From the NCBI RefSeq assembly GCF_000347635.1, contig NC_020514.1, positions 3,844,001-3,908,000 of the forward strand: 64,000 nucleotides of DNA, given 5' to 3'. A program made the translations under genes and the position numbers. Numbering within the stretch: position 1 is the stretch's first letter; every line of letters begins with the position of its first letter. The notes below the pieces were generated by a model, which worked only from the letters and a program-made list of their open reading frames with translations, made no database searches and had not been told where the DNA came from. Of this stretch, positions 50,031-58,887 are shown in pieces. This DNA is from Paraglaciecola psychrophila 170 (GTDB lineage: Bacteria; Pseudomonadota; Gammaproteobacteria; Enterobacterales; Alteromonadaceae).

Positions 50031-50114
50031 CATGTCACATCATCTAGTATTAATAATTATTCAATATTACCTGCAAGCCTTGTTAACTTAACGTTTATAA
50101 AACATTTCAACTTG

Positions 50115-50130
50115 TGGCACTCTTGTTGCA
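50115..50130 (+). promoter_or_regulatory. Sigma-54 promoter (-24/-12)
   Basis: TGGCAC at 50115-50120, five bases, then TTGCA at 50126-50130, with the GG and GC dinucleotides exactly spaced as in TGGCAC-N5-TTGCW. Transcription should start near 50141, giving a leader of about 45 bases before the ATG at 50187. Confidence 0.85.
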
Positions 50131-50186
50131 AAGTTGCTTTTATATTGTAACTTTCCACGAAATAACGCAGCGAGCAAAATTGTAAA

Positions 50187-51338
50187 ATGCAAATTTCATC
50201 ATTTAAGTCAGCCCAAAAACTTATCACAGGCCAAGGTTGTTCTTCTTCTCTTATCGAACATTTAAAATCGTTTAGAATAAAATTTCCATTAATCGTTACT
50301 GATAAAGGTGTAAGAAAATCAGGCACCCTAGAGTTAATAACAAGCCAGCTGTTTGACTATGAGTTTTCGATTTTTGATGATGTTAAGCCAGAACCTGATG
50401 ACGAAGTCGTTAAGCATTGTTTTAGTGTTTATCAAACAAAACCTCATGACGCGATCATTAGTGTTGGTGGTGGTAGCGCAATAGATATAGCAAAGTGCAT
50501 TGCCGTTATGGCTGGAAACAACCAAGATTTAAACAGCATGTTTGGTGAAGATAAAGTGTTAGGTAAAGGCATACCGCATATTGCGATACCTACAACCGCA
50601 GGAACAGGTTCTGAAGTCACCAATATCGCCATTTTAGCGGTACCGTCTGAACACACAAAAAAAGGCATTGTCAGTGACTTCTTGCTCCCTAATTTAGCCA
50701 TTGTTGCGCCTGAGATGACTGTAAGTTGCCCAGCTAACATTACGGCAGCAAGTGGCGTGGATGCTTTAGTGCATTGTATTGAAGCTTACTTATCCAATTT
50801 TGCCAGTCCAATTACCAATGCATTAGCGATTAAAGCGATGGGTATGATAATGACCAATTTACCCATTGCTTATCAATCACCAGAAGACTTAACTGCTCGC
50901 GAAAATATGGCTACTGCAAGCTTAATGGCGGGTCTATCTTTTGGTAATGCAGGGGTTGGGGCTGTGCACGCTTTAGCGTATCCGCTGGGCGCTAAATTTC
51001 ATATTCCTCATGGGGTCAGTAATGCTTTGTTACTGCCTTTTGTAATGAAGTGGAATAAACCTTTTTGTCTAGATCGTTTTGTCGAAATGGCAATCGCTCT
51101 ATCGACCCCTATCTCACATAATGACGATGCAGAAGTGATAGCGGATAAGGTCATTCAGCAATTGCATGATTTGTGCGCGACTGTCGGTATTCCCAAGGGT
51201 TTACATTCTTTAGGTATCAATACACAAGACATACCTGACTTAGCTACTGAAGCGATTAAAGTTGAGCGTTTACTTAGAAATAACCCTAGAAGATTATCAG
51301 TATCAGATATTGAACAGATCTATCAAGAAGCATATTAA
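50187..51338 (+). CDS. Iron-containing alcohol dehydrogenase, possibly 4-hydroxybutyrate dehydrogenase
   Basis: Group III NAD-dependent alcohol dehydrogenase of 383 residues. The cofactor motif is ISVGGGSAIDIAK (GGGS 94-97), then PTTAGTGSEVTNIAI. The metal ligands Asp192, His196, His261 and His275 are all present (GVDALVHCIEAY, GAVHALAYPLGAKFHIPHG). It is the first gene after the sigma-54 promoter. Presence of a GabD-like enzyme in the same operon suggests the substrate is 4-hydroxybutyrate, since some 4-hydroxybutyrate dehydrogenases belong to this family, but 1,3-propanediol or other alcohols are not excluded. Confidence 0.85.
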   Translation: MQISSFKSAQKLITGQGCSSSLIEHLKSFRIKFPLIVTDKGVRKSGTLELITSQLFDYEFSIFDDVKPEPDDEVVKHCFSVYQTKPHDAIISVGGGSAIDIAKCIAVMAGNNQDLNSMFGEDKVLGKGIPHIAIPTTAGTGSEVTNIAILAVPSEHTKKGIVSDFLLPNLAIVAPEMTVSCPANITAASGVDALVHCIEAYLSNFASPITNALAIKAMGMIMTNLPIAYQSPEDLTARENMATASLMAGLSFGNAGVGAVHALAYPLGAKFHIPHGVSNALLLPFVMKWNKPFCLDRFVEMAIALSTPISHNDDAEVIADKVIQQLHDLCATVGIPKGLHSLGINTQDIPDLATEAIKVERLLRNNPRRLSVSDIEQIYQEAY

Positions 51339-51386
51339 TTTCGATACATAATAATATTAATACATAATAATTTGGAATACTGACGC

Positions 51387-52770
51387 ATGAAATGGAAAAA
51401 CCATAAATATGGAACTGAAACTTCTTTTTATCCGCTAGGGCCGTTTAAAGTTCGGCTACCTTTCTTGCATTATAGATTCGAGTTTCCTGACTACTTGCAA
51501 GGGTTATTGATGTGTGCAGTTGATCTGGCAGCTATCCCCCTTATGGTCGAATTGCTGGGCATGCCATTTGAAGCGGCAATAGCAATAGTAATGATCAATG
51601 GCTTTTTGTATTTATTCCACCATATCTTAGGTGACCCTGTTATTCCCGGATGGATAACACCTGCGGTACCCTTGTTAATCGCCTATGTACAAACTTTTGA
51701 CCCTGGGCCGGATAGAGTGCATGCACTCATTGCATTTCAAATGACGCTTGGCATGCTTGCAATTGTATTAGGACAAACCAAACTCGCTTCTAAAGTAGTC
51801 AAGCTGATCCCTTCTGCCATTAAAGCAGGTGTCATAATAGGAGCAGGTTTGGCAGCCATTGTGGTGGTATTTAAAGAGGGGGGTAGGTTTGAACAATTTC
51901 CGATTACGATAACCATCGCAGTTGGTCTTGCATTCTATTTAATTTTCTCACCACATTTTGCCGAACTTAAATTGCGTAACAAATTTTGGGCTAATTTTGG
52001 AAAACTAGGCATCTTTCCTATCATTATTTTAGCGGTGGTTTTAGCTCCTCTGGTATCAGAAGCCAACTGGCCTGATATCGAATGGGGACTAACCCAACCA
52101 AATTTCGCGCTAATGTTCAATGAATATACTGTTTTTGGTGTCGGTCTTCCTGACACTTCAATGTTCTTAACGGCCATTCCAACAGCACTTGCAGCTTACA
52201 TCGTATTGTTTGGTGACATTCTGCAATCAAAAGCTATTTTAGATGAAGCGGACGAAATAAGAGCTGATGAAAAAGTTGACTACGATGCGAATCGCTCTCA
52301 CTTAATTTTTGGTGGAAGAAACGTACTCATGAGTATCTTTGGTCCAGATGTCGTTATGTGTGGTCCGCTTTGGGCAGCAATGCAAGTGGTTATAGTTGAG
52401 CGCTATAAACAAGGTAGAGAAGCCATGCAATCGATATTTGGTGGCTCGGGATCATTCAGATGGGGGCACAAACACAGGGTTATTACTCCTTCCAGTGGTT
52501 AGTTTAGTACAGCCTATACTTGGTGTTGCGCTAGCCTTAACGTTACTAATACAAGGGTTTGTAAGCTTTCGGATAGGTGTTATGGAGGCCAAAAGTCAAA
52601 GAGATTTAGGTATTGCAGGCATCATCGCCGCCATCCTCGTGACAAAAGGGGCAACCTGGGCGTTTGCCGTAGGAATATTACTTGTGTTGTTAATCTACGG
52701 CAAAAACTTTTTCAAAGGTGAGCCTGATAAAATAGCAATAGCGCAAAAACCAAGTGACGGTGATGAATGA
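51387..52770 (+). CDS. NCS2/SLC23-like permease, frame broken in a G run
   Basis: Multi-TM inner-membrane carrier, about 460 residues after joining two frames. The first frame, from ATG at 51387, gives most TMs (FPDYLQGLLMCAVDLAAIPL, DPVIPGWITPAVPLLIAYV, IPTALAAYIVLFGDILQSKA). In the G5 run 52462-52466 the frame breaks; with one G less, FGGSGSFRWG is followed by TNTGLLLLPVVSLVQPILGV and the last TMs to 52770. The fold resembles xanthine/uracil permeases, but the branch is distant and a carboxylate substrate is possible from context. The last four bases overlap the regulator start. The indel may be a sequencing error. Confidence 0.65.
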
Positions 52771-54143
52771 AAATTTTTAATGAAAAATTTCTTCAACCCG
52801 TTCTAGATGCATTACCAGACGGTGTATACATCACCGATGGTAATGGTGTTACGGTCGGTGTTAACAGTGCTTACGAACGCATTACTGGGCTACAAAGACA
52901 TCGTATTCTTGGTAAACATATGCAGGATTTAGTGAGGGATGGATATATTTCTAATTCTGTCTCACTAGAGGTCATACGTGAACGACAACCCATTACCAGG
53001 GTACAAACCATTAAAGGAAACCGTAAAATTGTCGTCAGCGGTAATCCAATGTTTGATGAAAATGGCACGCTTGAATATGTCATCAGTTCTGTTCGAGATG
53101 TGACAGCGCTTTTACGTGCCAAACATGCCGAAGAACAATTAGAGCGAATACTCACAGTTAGAAAAGAATATTTTATTGATGTTGATGTGCATACGGATAA
53201 AGCCGGTGTATTAACGGGTACTAATACGCGTCAATGTTACAGGTTGGCTGAAAAAGTTGCCGCCACTGACGTTAAAATACTGATACAGGGTGAAACCGGA
53301 ACAGGTAAGACACTACTTGCTCAGTTTATTCATGACAATAGCCTTCGTTCGGCCGCTCCGTTTATTTCACTAAACTGTGCTGCAATGCCTGAAGGGTTAA
53401 TCGAGGCTGAGCTTTTTGGTTATACGCCAGGAGCATTTACTGGTGCATCCTCCAGAGGAAAAGAAGGCCTGTTAGATATTGCCAATGGCGGCACTCTTTT
53501 TCTAGATGAAATTGGCGACTTACCGCTTTCGCTGCAAGCAAAATTGCTAAAAGTCATCGAAGAAAACAAGTTTTTACCCTTAGGCGGAACCCGCTTCAAA
53601 AATACCAATATACGGCTTATTACAGCTACCCATCATGACCTTAAACAAGCGATTGCTGATGGTAAATTTAGAGAAGACTTGTATTATCGATTACAGGTTA
53701 TGCCACTTGATTTACCCCCTCTACGTAAGCGTCAAGACGAGATCTCGCCGTTGCTTACCCATTACTTAAACCACTATGCCAAGCGCTATAATACTGAAAA
53801 GGCCCTGCATCCAGAAACATTAGAAGTGCTTATACACTACAAATGGCCAGGTAATATTCGTGAATTAATGAACTTGGTAGAACGACTCGTGCTCATTACC
53901 GAACGGTCAGAAATCCTTCCCAATGACTTACCTGAATCTATTAGACCCCTAGTAGCGCACAGCGACCCTTATTCTTCAGGAAGTTTAAAACAGCAAGTAG
54001 GAGATTTGGAGCGAGAGCTCATCTCTAATGCACTCAGTTTGTACGGCTCCACTAGAGCCGCTGCAGCCTCACTAGGTATTAATCAATCGACGTTGGTTAA
54101 AAAACGTCAAAGCTTTCAATCTATTAACAAGGACAAAATGTGA
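52767..54143 (+). CDS. Sigma-54-dependent transcriptional activator (PAS, AAA+, Fis-type HTH)
   Basis: A 458-residue enhancer-binding protein. Residues 8-115 are a PAS domain (ALPDGVYITDGNGVTVGVNS), residues 150-380 the AAA+ domain with Walker A GETGTGKT (175-182), the sigma-54 contact GAFTGA (222-227) and Walker B GGTLFLDEIGD, and residues 425-455 a Fis-type helix-turn-helix (STRAAAASLGINQSTLVKKR). No receiver domain: a small molecule sensed by PAS is likely, perhaps the pathway substrate. Overlaps of 4 bp with the permease upstream and the dehydrogenase downstream place it in the operon it should activate. Confidence 0.92.
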   Translation: MKIFNEKFLQPVLDALPDGVYITDGNGVTVGVNSAYERITGLQRHRILGKHMQDLVRDGYISNSVSLEVIRERQPITRVQTIKGNRKIVVSGNPMFDENGTLEYVISSVRDVTALLRAKHAEEQLERILTVRKEYFIDVDVHTDKAGVLTGTNTRQCYRLAEKVAATDVKILIQGETGTGKTLLAQFIHDNSLRSAAPFISLNCAAMPEGLIEAELFGYTPGAFTGASSRGKEGLLDIANGGTLFLDEIGDLPLSLQAKLLKVIEENKFLPLGGTRFKNTNIRLITATHHDLKQAIADGKFREDLYYRLQVMPLDLPPLRKRQDEISPLLTHYLNHYAKRYNTEKALHPETLEVLIHYKWPGNIRELMNLVERLVLITERSEILPNDLPESIRPLVAHSDPYSSGSLKQQVGDLERELISNALSLYGSTRAAAASLGINQSTLVKKRQSFQSINKDKM

Positions 54144-55591
54144 ACCTGCAAGACTTATCTATTTTCAAAAATCAATGCCTTATCAACGGACAATGGTCAT
54201 CGCACTCTGAATTAATAGATGTACGTAACCCTGCTGATGGCAAAATCCTGACTCAAGTACCCTATATGGATGGTATCGAAACCAGATTGGCAATTAACGC
54301 AGCTAACCACGCATTGAGTTCATGGAAATCATTAACCGCTTACAAACGAGCTGAGATACTCATGAAATGGCATGATCTAGTGGTCGCACGAGCCAATGAT
54401 CTAGCCACAATTATGACGCTTGAACAAGGTAAGCCACTTAATGAAGCAAAAGGAGAAGTATTATATGCAGCAAGTTATATTAAGTGGTTTGCAGAAGAGG
54501 CACGTCGTGCATACGGCGAAATTATACCCAGTGAAGACAATACCAAAAAGATCCACGTTACCAAAGAGCCCATAGGGGTATGTGCTGCAATCACACCTTG
54601 GAATTTCCCTGCCGCAATGATCACTAGAAAAGTGGCGCCAGCACTGGCTGCTGGCTGTACGATTGTTGTAAAACCAGCCATGGAAACACCATTGACTGCC
54701 TTTGCACTGCTAGGCTTAGCACAAGACGCAGGCGTACCAGATGGTGTGATCAACGTATTAACCGGTGACGCTAAAAAGATTGGTGCCGAAATGACATCTA
54801 ATCCTATTGTCCGCAAGCTCAGCTTCACAGGCTCTACATCAGTAGGCGCGAAGCTAATGGCAGATTGTGCTCCGTCTATCAAAAAATTATCGCTTGAGCT
54901 TGGTGGCAATGCGCCATTCATTGTATTTGATGATGCCAACTTAGAGCTTGCTGCATCTGAATTAATCAAGAGTAAATTCAGAAATGCTGGCCAAACGTGC
55001 GTATGTGCGAACCGTATTTACATTCAAAAAGGGGTGTATAAACAATTTTCTGAAGTATTTTTAGAGAAAGTCAAACAACTTAAAGTGGGAAATGGGCTTG
55101 AAGCTGGCACTAATATCGGCCCACTAATTGACCAAAAAGCAGTACGCAAAGTACGTCAGCACATCGAAGACGCGTTATGCAAAGGCGCATCTATTTTGAT
55201 TGGCGGTGAACCCCACAGCAATAGCGACAACTGGTTTCCACCCACAGTTTTACTCAATGCAAACCAAACTATGCAATGCGCCAACGAAGAAACGTTTGGT
55301 CCACTTGCTCCACTAATTTGCTTCGACACCATTGATGCAGCCATTCAAATGGCAAATAGCACAGAGTTTGGTCTCGCTGCTTATATGTTCTCAGAAAACC
55401 ACCGTACCATTGAAAAAGTGAGTAGTCGCTTGGAAGTGGGCATGGTCGGGGTTAACACCGGCATCATATCTACTGCCGTTGCGCCTTTTGGAGGCGTTAA
55501 ATCAAGTGGTATTGGTAGAGAGGGCGCACGTGCCGGATTAGATGAATATTTAGAAATAAAATACGTTTGTTATGGTATGGGATTAAGTTAA
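54140..55591 (+). CDS. gabD: Succinate-semialdehyde dehydrogenase-like aldehyde dehydrogenase
   Basis: NAD(P) aldehyde dehydrogenase of 483 residues. Cofactor and catalytic motifs: ITPWNFPAAM, FTGSTSVGAKLM, LELGGNAPF (Glu253) and NAGQTCVCANR with catalytic Cys287 and a second Cys289, the pair that forms a redox switch in known SSADH. The end VGVNTGIISTAVAPFGGVKS and YLEIKYVCYG is characteristic of GabD. It starts at a GTG overlapping the regulator stop by 4 bp. It should oxidise succinic semialdehyde to succinate, feeding the TCA cycle. Confidence 0.88.
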   Translation: MNLQDLSIFKNQCLINGQWSSHSELIDVRNPADGKILTQVPYMDGIETRLAINAANHALSSWKSLTAYKRAEILMKWHDLVVARANDLATIMTLEQGKPLNEAKGEVLYAASYIKWFAEEARRAYGEIIPSEDNTKKIHVTKEPIGVCAAITPWNFPAAMITRKVAPALAAGCTIVVKPAMETPLTAFALLGLAQDAGVPDGVINVLTGDAKKIGAEMTSNPIVRKLSFTGSTSVGAKLMADCAPSIKKLSLELGGNAPFIVFDDANLELAASELIKSKFRNAGQTCVCANRIYIQKGVYKQFSEVFLEKVKQLKVGNGLEAGTNIGPLIDQKAVRKVRQHIEDALCKGASILIGGEPHSNSDNWFPPTVLLNANQTMQCANEETFGPLAPLICFDTIDAAIQMANSTEFGLAAYMFSENHRTIEKVSSRLEVGMVGVNTGIISTAVAPFGGVKSSGIGREGARAGLDEYLEIKYVCYGMGLS

Positions 55592-55672
55592 CGCCACGGA
55601 TGAATTTCAAACCATTGTCTAAAAGCTCCAAGAAATAAAACGCCAGTAATGGCAAAACAAAAAAGGTAAAAC

Positions 55673-56728
55673 ATGTCACATATAACTAATAAAATATTAA
55701 AAACCACTATTTCAGCGCTATTTATCGGTATCACAGTAGCGTGTAGTTCATTTGCTGCGATTGCCGCTGAAAAAACGGAGATAGAGAAATTATTGGCTGA
55801 TACGCCAAGTAATTGGGGTAAATGGGGAAACGATGATCAGATTGGTGCGCTAAATTACTTAGATGAAAATGAAGTAAAACGTGGTGTAAAAGCAATCCAG
55901 TCAGGTGAGCGTTTTACTTTGCAACTTCCTATGATCCATGGAGTAGGTCCCGTTTTTCCTGGCAGGATCCCAGTCCAACATTTTATGTCTCAAGATGAAA
56001 GTGTTTATTCAGCAAACAAACAGCAGCCTGCAAGCGGTGGAATGAAATATTCTGACGATGCAGTCTTCATGTATTTACAAGGCACAACACACATTGATGC
56101 GCTCGGTCACGCTTGGTATTCAGATAAGATTTATAATGGAAAATCCGCAGATACAACTGTACATGGCCACGATTTTGTAGATATTGCACAGCTAGGCGAT
56201 GTGGGTATTGCAGGTCGAGGGGTATTAGTCGATATAGGTCGTTTACGCGGTGACAGTAACCATCGATTGGCCCCAGGCAACTGTGTCACATTAGACGATA
56301 TTAAAAGTGCGGCTAAAAAACAGAAACTTGAGATAAAAAAGAGAGATATTTTAATGATCCGTACTGGATCTATGGGACGATTTTATGACGAAGCGGATAA
56401 TAAAAATTGGAATGCATTAACGGAGCCGGGCCTTTGTTACAGTAAGGCGCTAGTTAAGTGGATAGACGATATGGAAATCCCTGTAATAGCTGCAGATAAC
56501 TTAGCAATTGAGTTAGCGGCGCAAGAAATCAATGGTTCAACCATGGTCATTCCTCTTCATGGTGCTTTGATCAGAGATTTGGGGGTGGTATTAACGGAAC
56601 TATACTGGCTTGATGATCTAGCTGACGATTCAGCAAAAGATGGTCAATACAGTTTCTTTTTCACCGCAGCCCCCCTAAAAATGAAAGGTGGGTCAGGCTC
56701 ACCCGTTAATCCAATGGTCATCAAATAA
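55673..56728 (+). CDS. Exported cyclase-family metal hydrolase
   Basis: A 351-residue protein of the cyclase family (Pfam PF04199), whose members hydrolyse N-formylkynurenine, isatin and other cyclic or acylated compounds. The signature HxxxDxxxH-type site is YLQGTTHIDALGHAW with His140, Asp142 and His146, and the late HGALIRDLG also fits. A signal peptide of about 32 residues, ending AAIAAE, sends it to the periplasm, which is unusual for the family. aaggt precedes the ATG. It lies 81 bp after the dehydrogenase gene and is probably part of the same transcript. Confidence 0.82.
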   Translation: MSHITNKILKTTISALFIGITVACSSFAAIAAEKTEIEKLLADTPSNWGKWGNDDQIGALNYLDENEVKRGVKAIQSGERFTLQLPMIHGVGPVFPGRIPVQHFMSQDESVYSANKQQPASGGMKYSDDAVFMYLQGTTHIDALGHAWYSDKIYNGKSADTTVHGHDFVDIAQLGDVGIAGRGVLVDIGRLRGDSNHRLAPGNCVTLDDIKSAAKKQKLEIKKRDILMIRTGSMGRFYDEADNKNWNALTEPGLCYSKALVKWIDDMEIPVIAADNLAIELAAQEINGSTMVIPLHGALIRDLGVVLTELYWLDDLADDSAKDGQYSFFFTAAPLKMKGGSGSPVNPMVIK

Positions 56729-56741
56729 TAAGGTAGTTATC

Positions 56742-56757
56742 GGGGCGGTTCCGCCCC
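56742..56757. other. GC-rich hairpin between hydrolase and porin genes
   Basis: ggggcgg and ccgcccc are directly adjacent, giving a six-base-pair stem with a four-base loop, 14 bp after the hydrolase stop. There is no T-tract on the plus strand. It could protect mRNA ends or partly attenuate transcription into the porin gene. Confidence 0.5.
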
Positions 56758-56889
56758 AAAAAGCAATTTTCTCCTCAATTTTGAACTGTGAAAATCAGTG
56801 TGGGGATCATTGTGTCTAAATTTTATGATCAAGCACTTTAACTTTCATTAAAAACTAATTATTTGACTACAAAAATAAAAGAGAACAAC

Positions 56890-58053
56890 ATGAAAAACAA
56901 AAAAACATTTAAGTTATCTGCCGCCGCAATGATAATAATTGCAACCACGCATACCCAAGCTGTCGAAATTGAAAATGATGGTTATACGTTTGGGTTTAAT
57001 GGCTATGTCAACACCCATGCGGTATTCGTCAGTTGCGATGATAACCCAGATATCGTTGCTGGAAATGCGTTGTTGTGTGCGGGTGATGATGCGACATCGG
57101 TTTCTAATGGCTACAGTCCCTCGAGCTTTGAATTCAGCGCGACAACTGAAAAAAACGGAATTAATATAAAAGCCGTCTTTGCATATGAGCCGGGCAATAC
57201 CGACAACAGTGCCTTTAACGGTAGTGGCGACAACAAAGCCTATCGCGCTTTTTTTACCTTTGGTAACGATGAGCTTGGAACATTCAAAGCAGGTCGAGAC
57301 TATGGTGTATTTGGTATCGACATTGTGCTTCAAGATATATCGTTAGGAGGCGTAGGTGCGCCAGCATTGGTTACCAGTCCGCTAAATACCAGTCTTGGCG
57401 GTGCAGGTTACGGCTATATATTTGCAGACCGTTTATCACAACTAACCTACTCTTTTGCAAAAGATGGCATGAGCGGTGCAATCGGCGTATTTCAGCCCTT
57501 AGATCCCGTTTCATTTGGGGGTAACGGATTTGTTGGCGATAGCGGCTCTAGAACGCCTGGGGTTCACGGTAAACTCAGATATGACTTTGATACTGGGTTT
57601 ATTTCTACAACCTTTTTATCTCAAAGCGTAGACACCACTTTTAATGATTATGACGCGACCGGTATCGATTTAACATTTGTGTATAATATGGGTAATATTA
57701 GCTTGTTGGCGTCAGGATTTTCAGCTGACGGTTTGGGCCACTATGGCTTATTAATTGATGGCTCTGATAACGCAGCTAACCCGAGAAACAGCGACGGGTA
57801 TTTTATACAAGCTACACACAAACTTGATAACACCAAATTGGGTATTAATTACGGTATTTCAAATGTTGATTTAGCGCCCCAAGATACGGCAATACAAGTT
57901 AAACAACAAAGTAAAATGACGGTAGGTGTGTACCATACGTTATGGAGTTTGGTTACCATTTCTGCCGAATACTCAAATATTAAAGCAGAAAACCATCAAG
58001 CTGGTGAAATTAAGAATCAGGCGTTTAGCGTTGGCGCAGCCATACGTTTTTAG
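56890..58053 (+). CDS. Outer-membrane porin-like beta-barrel
   Basis: A 387-residue protein with a signal peptide ending THTQA, then alternating beta strands starting YTFGFNGYVNTHAVF, including FKAGRDYGVFGIDIVLQD, a loop-3-like constriction region as in general porins, and ending in the aromatic terminus GAAIRF required for barrel assembly. Two Cys (SCDDNPDIVAGNALLC) could form a disulfide in an outer loop. The ATG at 56890 is chosen because it begins the signal peptide; the frame opens at 56863. It closes the catabolic cluster, so it probably admits the substrate. Confidence 0.78.
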   Translation: MKNKKTFKLSAAAMIIIATTHTQAVEIENDGYTFGFNGYVNTHAVFVSCDDNPDIVAGNALLCAGDDATSVSNGYSPSSFEFSATTEKNGINIKAVFAYEPGNTDNSAFNGSGDNKAYRAFFTFGNDELGTFKAGRDYGVFGIDIVLQDISLGGVGAPALVTSPLNTSLGGAGYGYIFADRLSQLTYSFAKDGMSGAIGVFQPLDPVSFGGNGFVGDSGSRTPGVHGKLRYDFDTGFISTTFLSQSVDTTFNDYDATGIDLTFVYNMGNISLLASGFSADGLGHYGLLIDGSDNAANPRNSDGYFIQATHKLDNTKLGINYGISNVDLAPQDTAIQVKQQSKMTVGVYHTLWSLVTISAEYSNIKAENHQAGEIKNQAFSVGAAIRF

Positions 58054-58071
58054 CTACTACTTTTAGTTACC

Positions 58072-58096
58072 AAAGGGGGCGTTTCGACGCTCTCTT
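58072..58096 (+). terminator. Terminator at the end of the catabolic cluster
   Basis: gggggcgt and acgctctc pair across a ttcg loop (two G-T pairs), followed by a short T-rich tail, 20 bp after the porin stop. Confidence 0.6.
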
Positions 58097-58320
58097 GTTG
58101 ATTTAGCAAGGAAAACTTAGTTTTGCTAATTAAATGCTTAAAGATAGTTCTCGGTAAGAATAAATTTATTCCGAGAATAAACAATACTGTAATGGTTATA
58201 TCATTCAAAATATCGTAAATATTTGAATTGATTTATCCCTATAATTTGAATACTTAAACTAACATTCTGAACAACTAATACAGGCTCTTTCCAAAGTAGT
58301 CAAAGAGCATAGCAGGCGAG

Positions 58321-58842
58321 TTATCGCAACCGCCCACGCACAGTTTTTGTGGCTTGGCCGGACATTTTTATTAAGCTTTGTTGGGTGTGATTGTGACACA
58401 GGGCAACAGCAAGGGCATCTGCTGCATCGGCTTGGGGTTTTGAGGCCAGCCCTAACAAGTACGTCACCATATGCTGAACTTGAGATTTGTCGGCATTACC
58501 GTTACCCACAACTGATTGTTTGATTTGCCGCGCTGAATATTCAGCAACGGGTAAATCAAAAGTCGTTGCAGCTACTATCGCCGCGCCTCTGGCTTGACCA
58601 AGCTTTAATGCTGAATCAGGATTTTTCGCCATAAAGACTTGTTCAATCGCAAACTGGGTAGGTTGGAATTGGTGAATAATTTCTCTCACACCATCGAAGA
58701 TTTGTTTTAGCCTAGGAGCGAGTTCAGTGCCTTGCAAACGAATACAACCGCTGCCGATATATTCAGACTTCTGACCGACTTTTTTTATGACTCCATAACC
58801 AGTAATACGAGAGCCGGGATCAATTCCCAAGATAATCGCCAT
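58321..58842 (-). CDS. ruvC: Holliday junction resolvase RuvC
   Basis: Endonuclease of the RuvABC complex, 173 residues. The four acidic residues are in place: [13 protein letters not shown] (Asp7), [20 protein letters not shown] (Glu), and [14 protein letters not shown] (two Asp). It normally lies directly before ruvA; here the catabolic cluster separates the two. nudB and aspS are upstream on the same strand. Confidence 0.96.
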   Translation of the reverse strand: MAIILGIDPGSRITGYGVIKKVGQKSEYIGSGCIRLQGTELAPRLKQIFDGVREIIHQFQPTQFAIEQVFMAKNPDSALKLGQARGAAIVAATTFDLPVAEYSARQIKQSVVGNGNADKSQVQHMVTYLLGLASKPQADAADALAVALCHNHTQQSLIKMSGQATKTVRGRLR

Positions 58843-58887
58843 TAGTTTATGACTCGCACTGTCATAGCTGACAGCATCGGGTAAAGT

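Larger units (their letters stand above)
49507..50114. other. Left edge of the catabolic cluster
   Basis: About 600 bp between ruvA and the sigma-54 promoter. It contains a perfect 10-bp-stem hairpin at 49769-49792, a 51-codon frame starting in that hairpin, and the activator-site repeats at 49986-50030. No tRNA, integrase remnant or obvious direct repeat with the right edge was seen. Confidence 0.6.

Noticed and set aside
54475..54969. 164-codon minus-strand frame
   Set aside because: Lies wholly opposite the GabD-like dehydrogenase; low-complexity composition from codon mirroring.
56742..56757. GC hairpin as the terminator of the cluster
   Set aside because: No T-tract follows on the plus strand; read instead as a processing or stabilising hairpin.
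56790..56830. Second sigma-54 promoter before the porin
   Set aside because: A tgggg...gtg segment lacks the GC of the -12 element at the correct distance.
56914..57333. 139-codon minus-strand frame
   Set aside because: Shadow of the porin gene; composition follows the opposite strand.
49507..58320. Genomic island with attachment-site repeats
   Set aside because: No integrase, tRNA end or matching direct repeats at the two edges could be found by eye, so only an insertion relative to the usual gene order is claimed.
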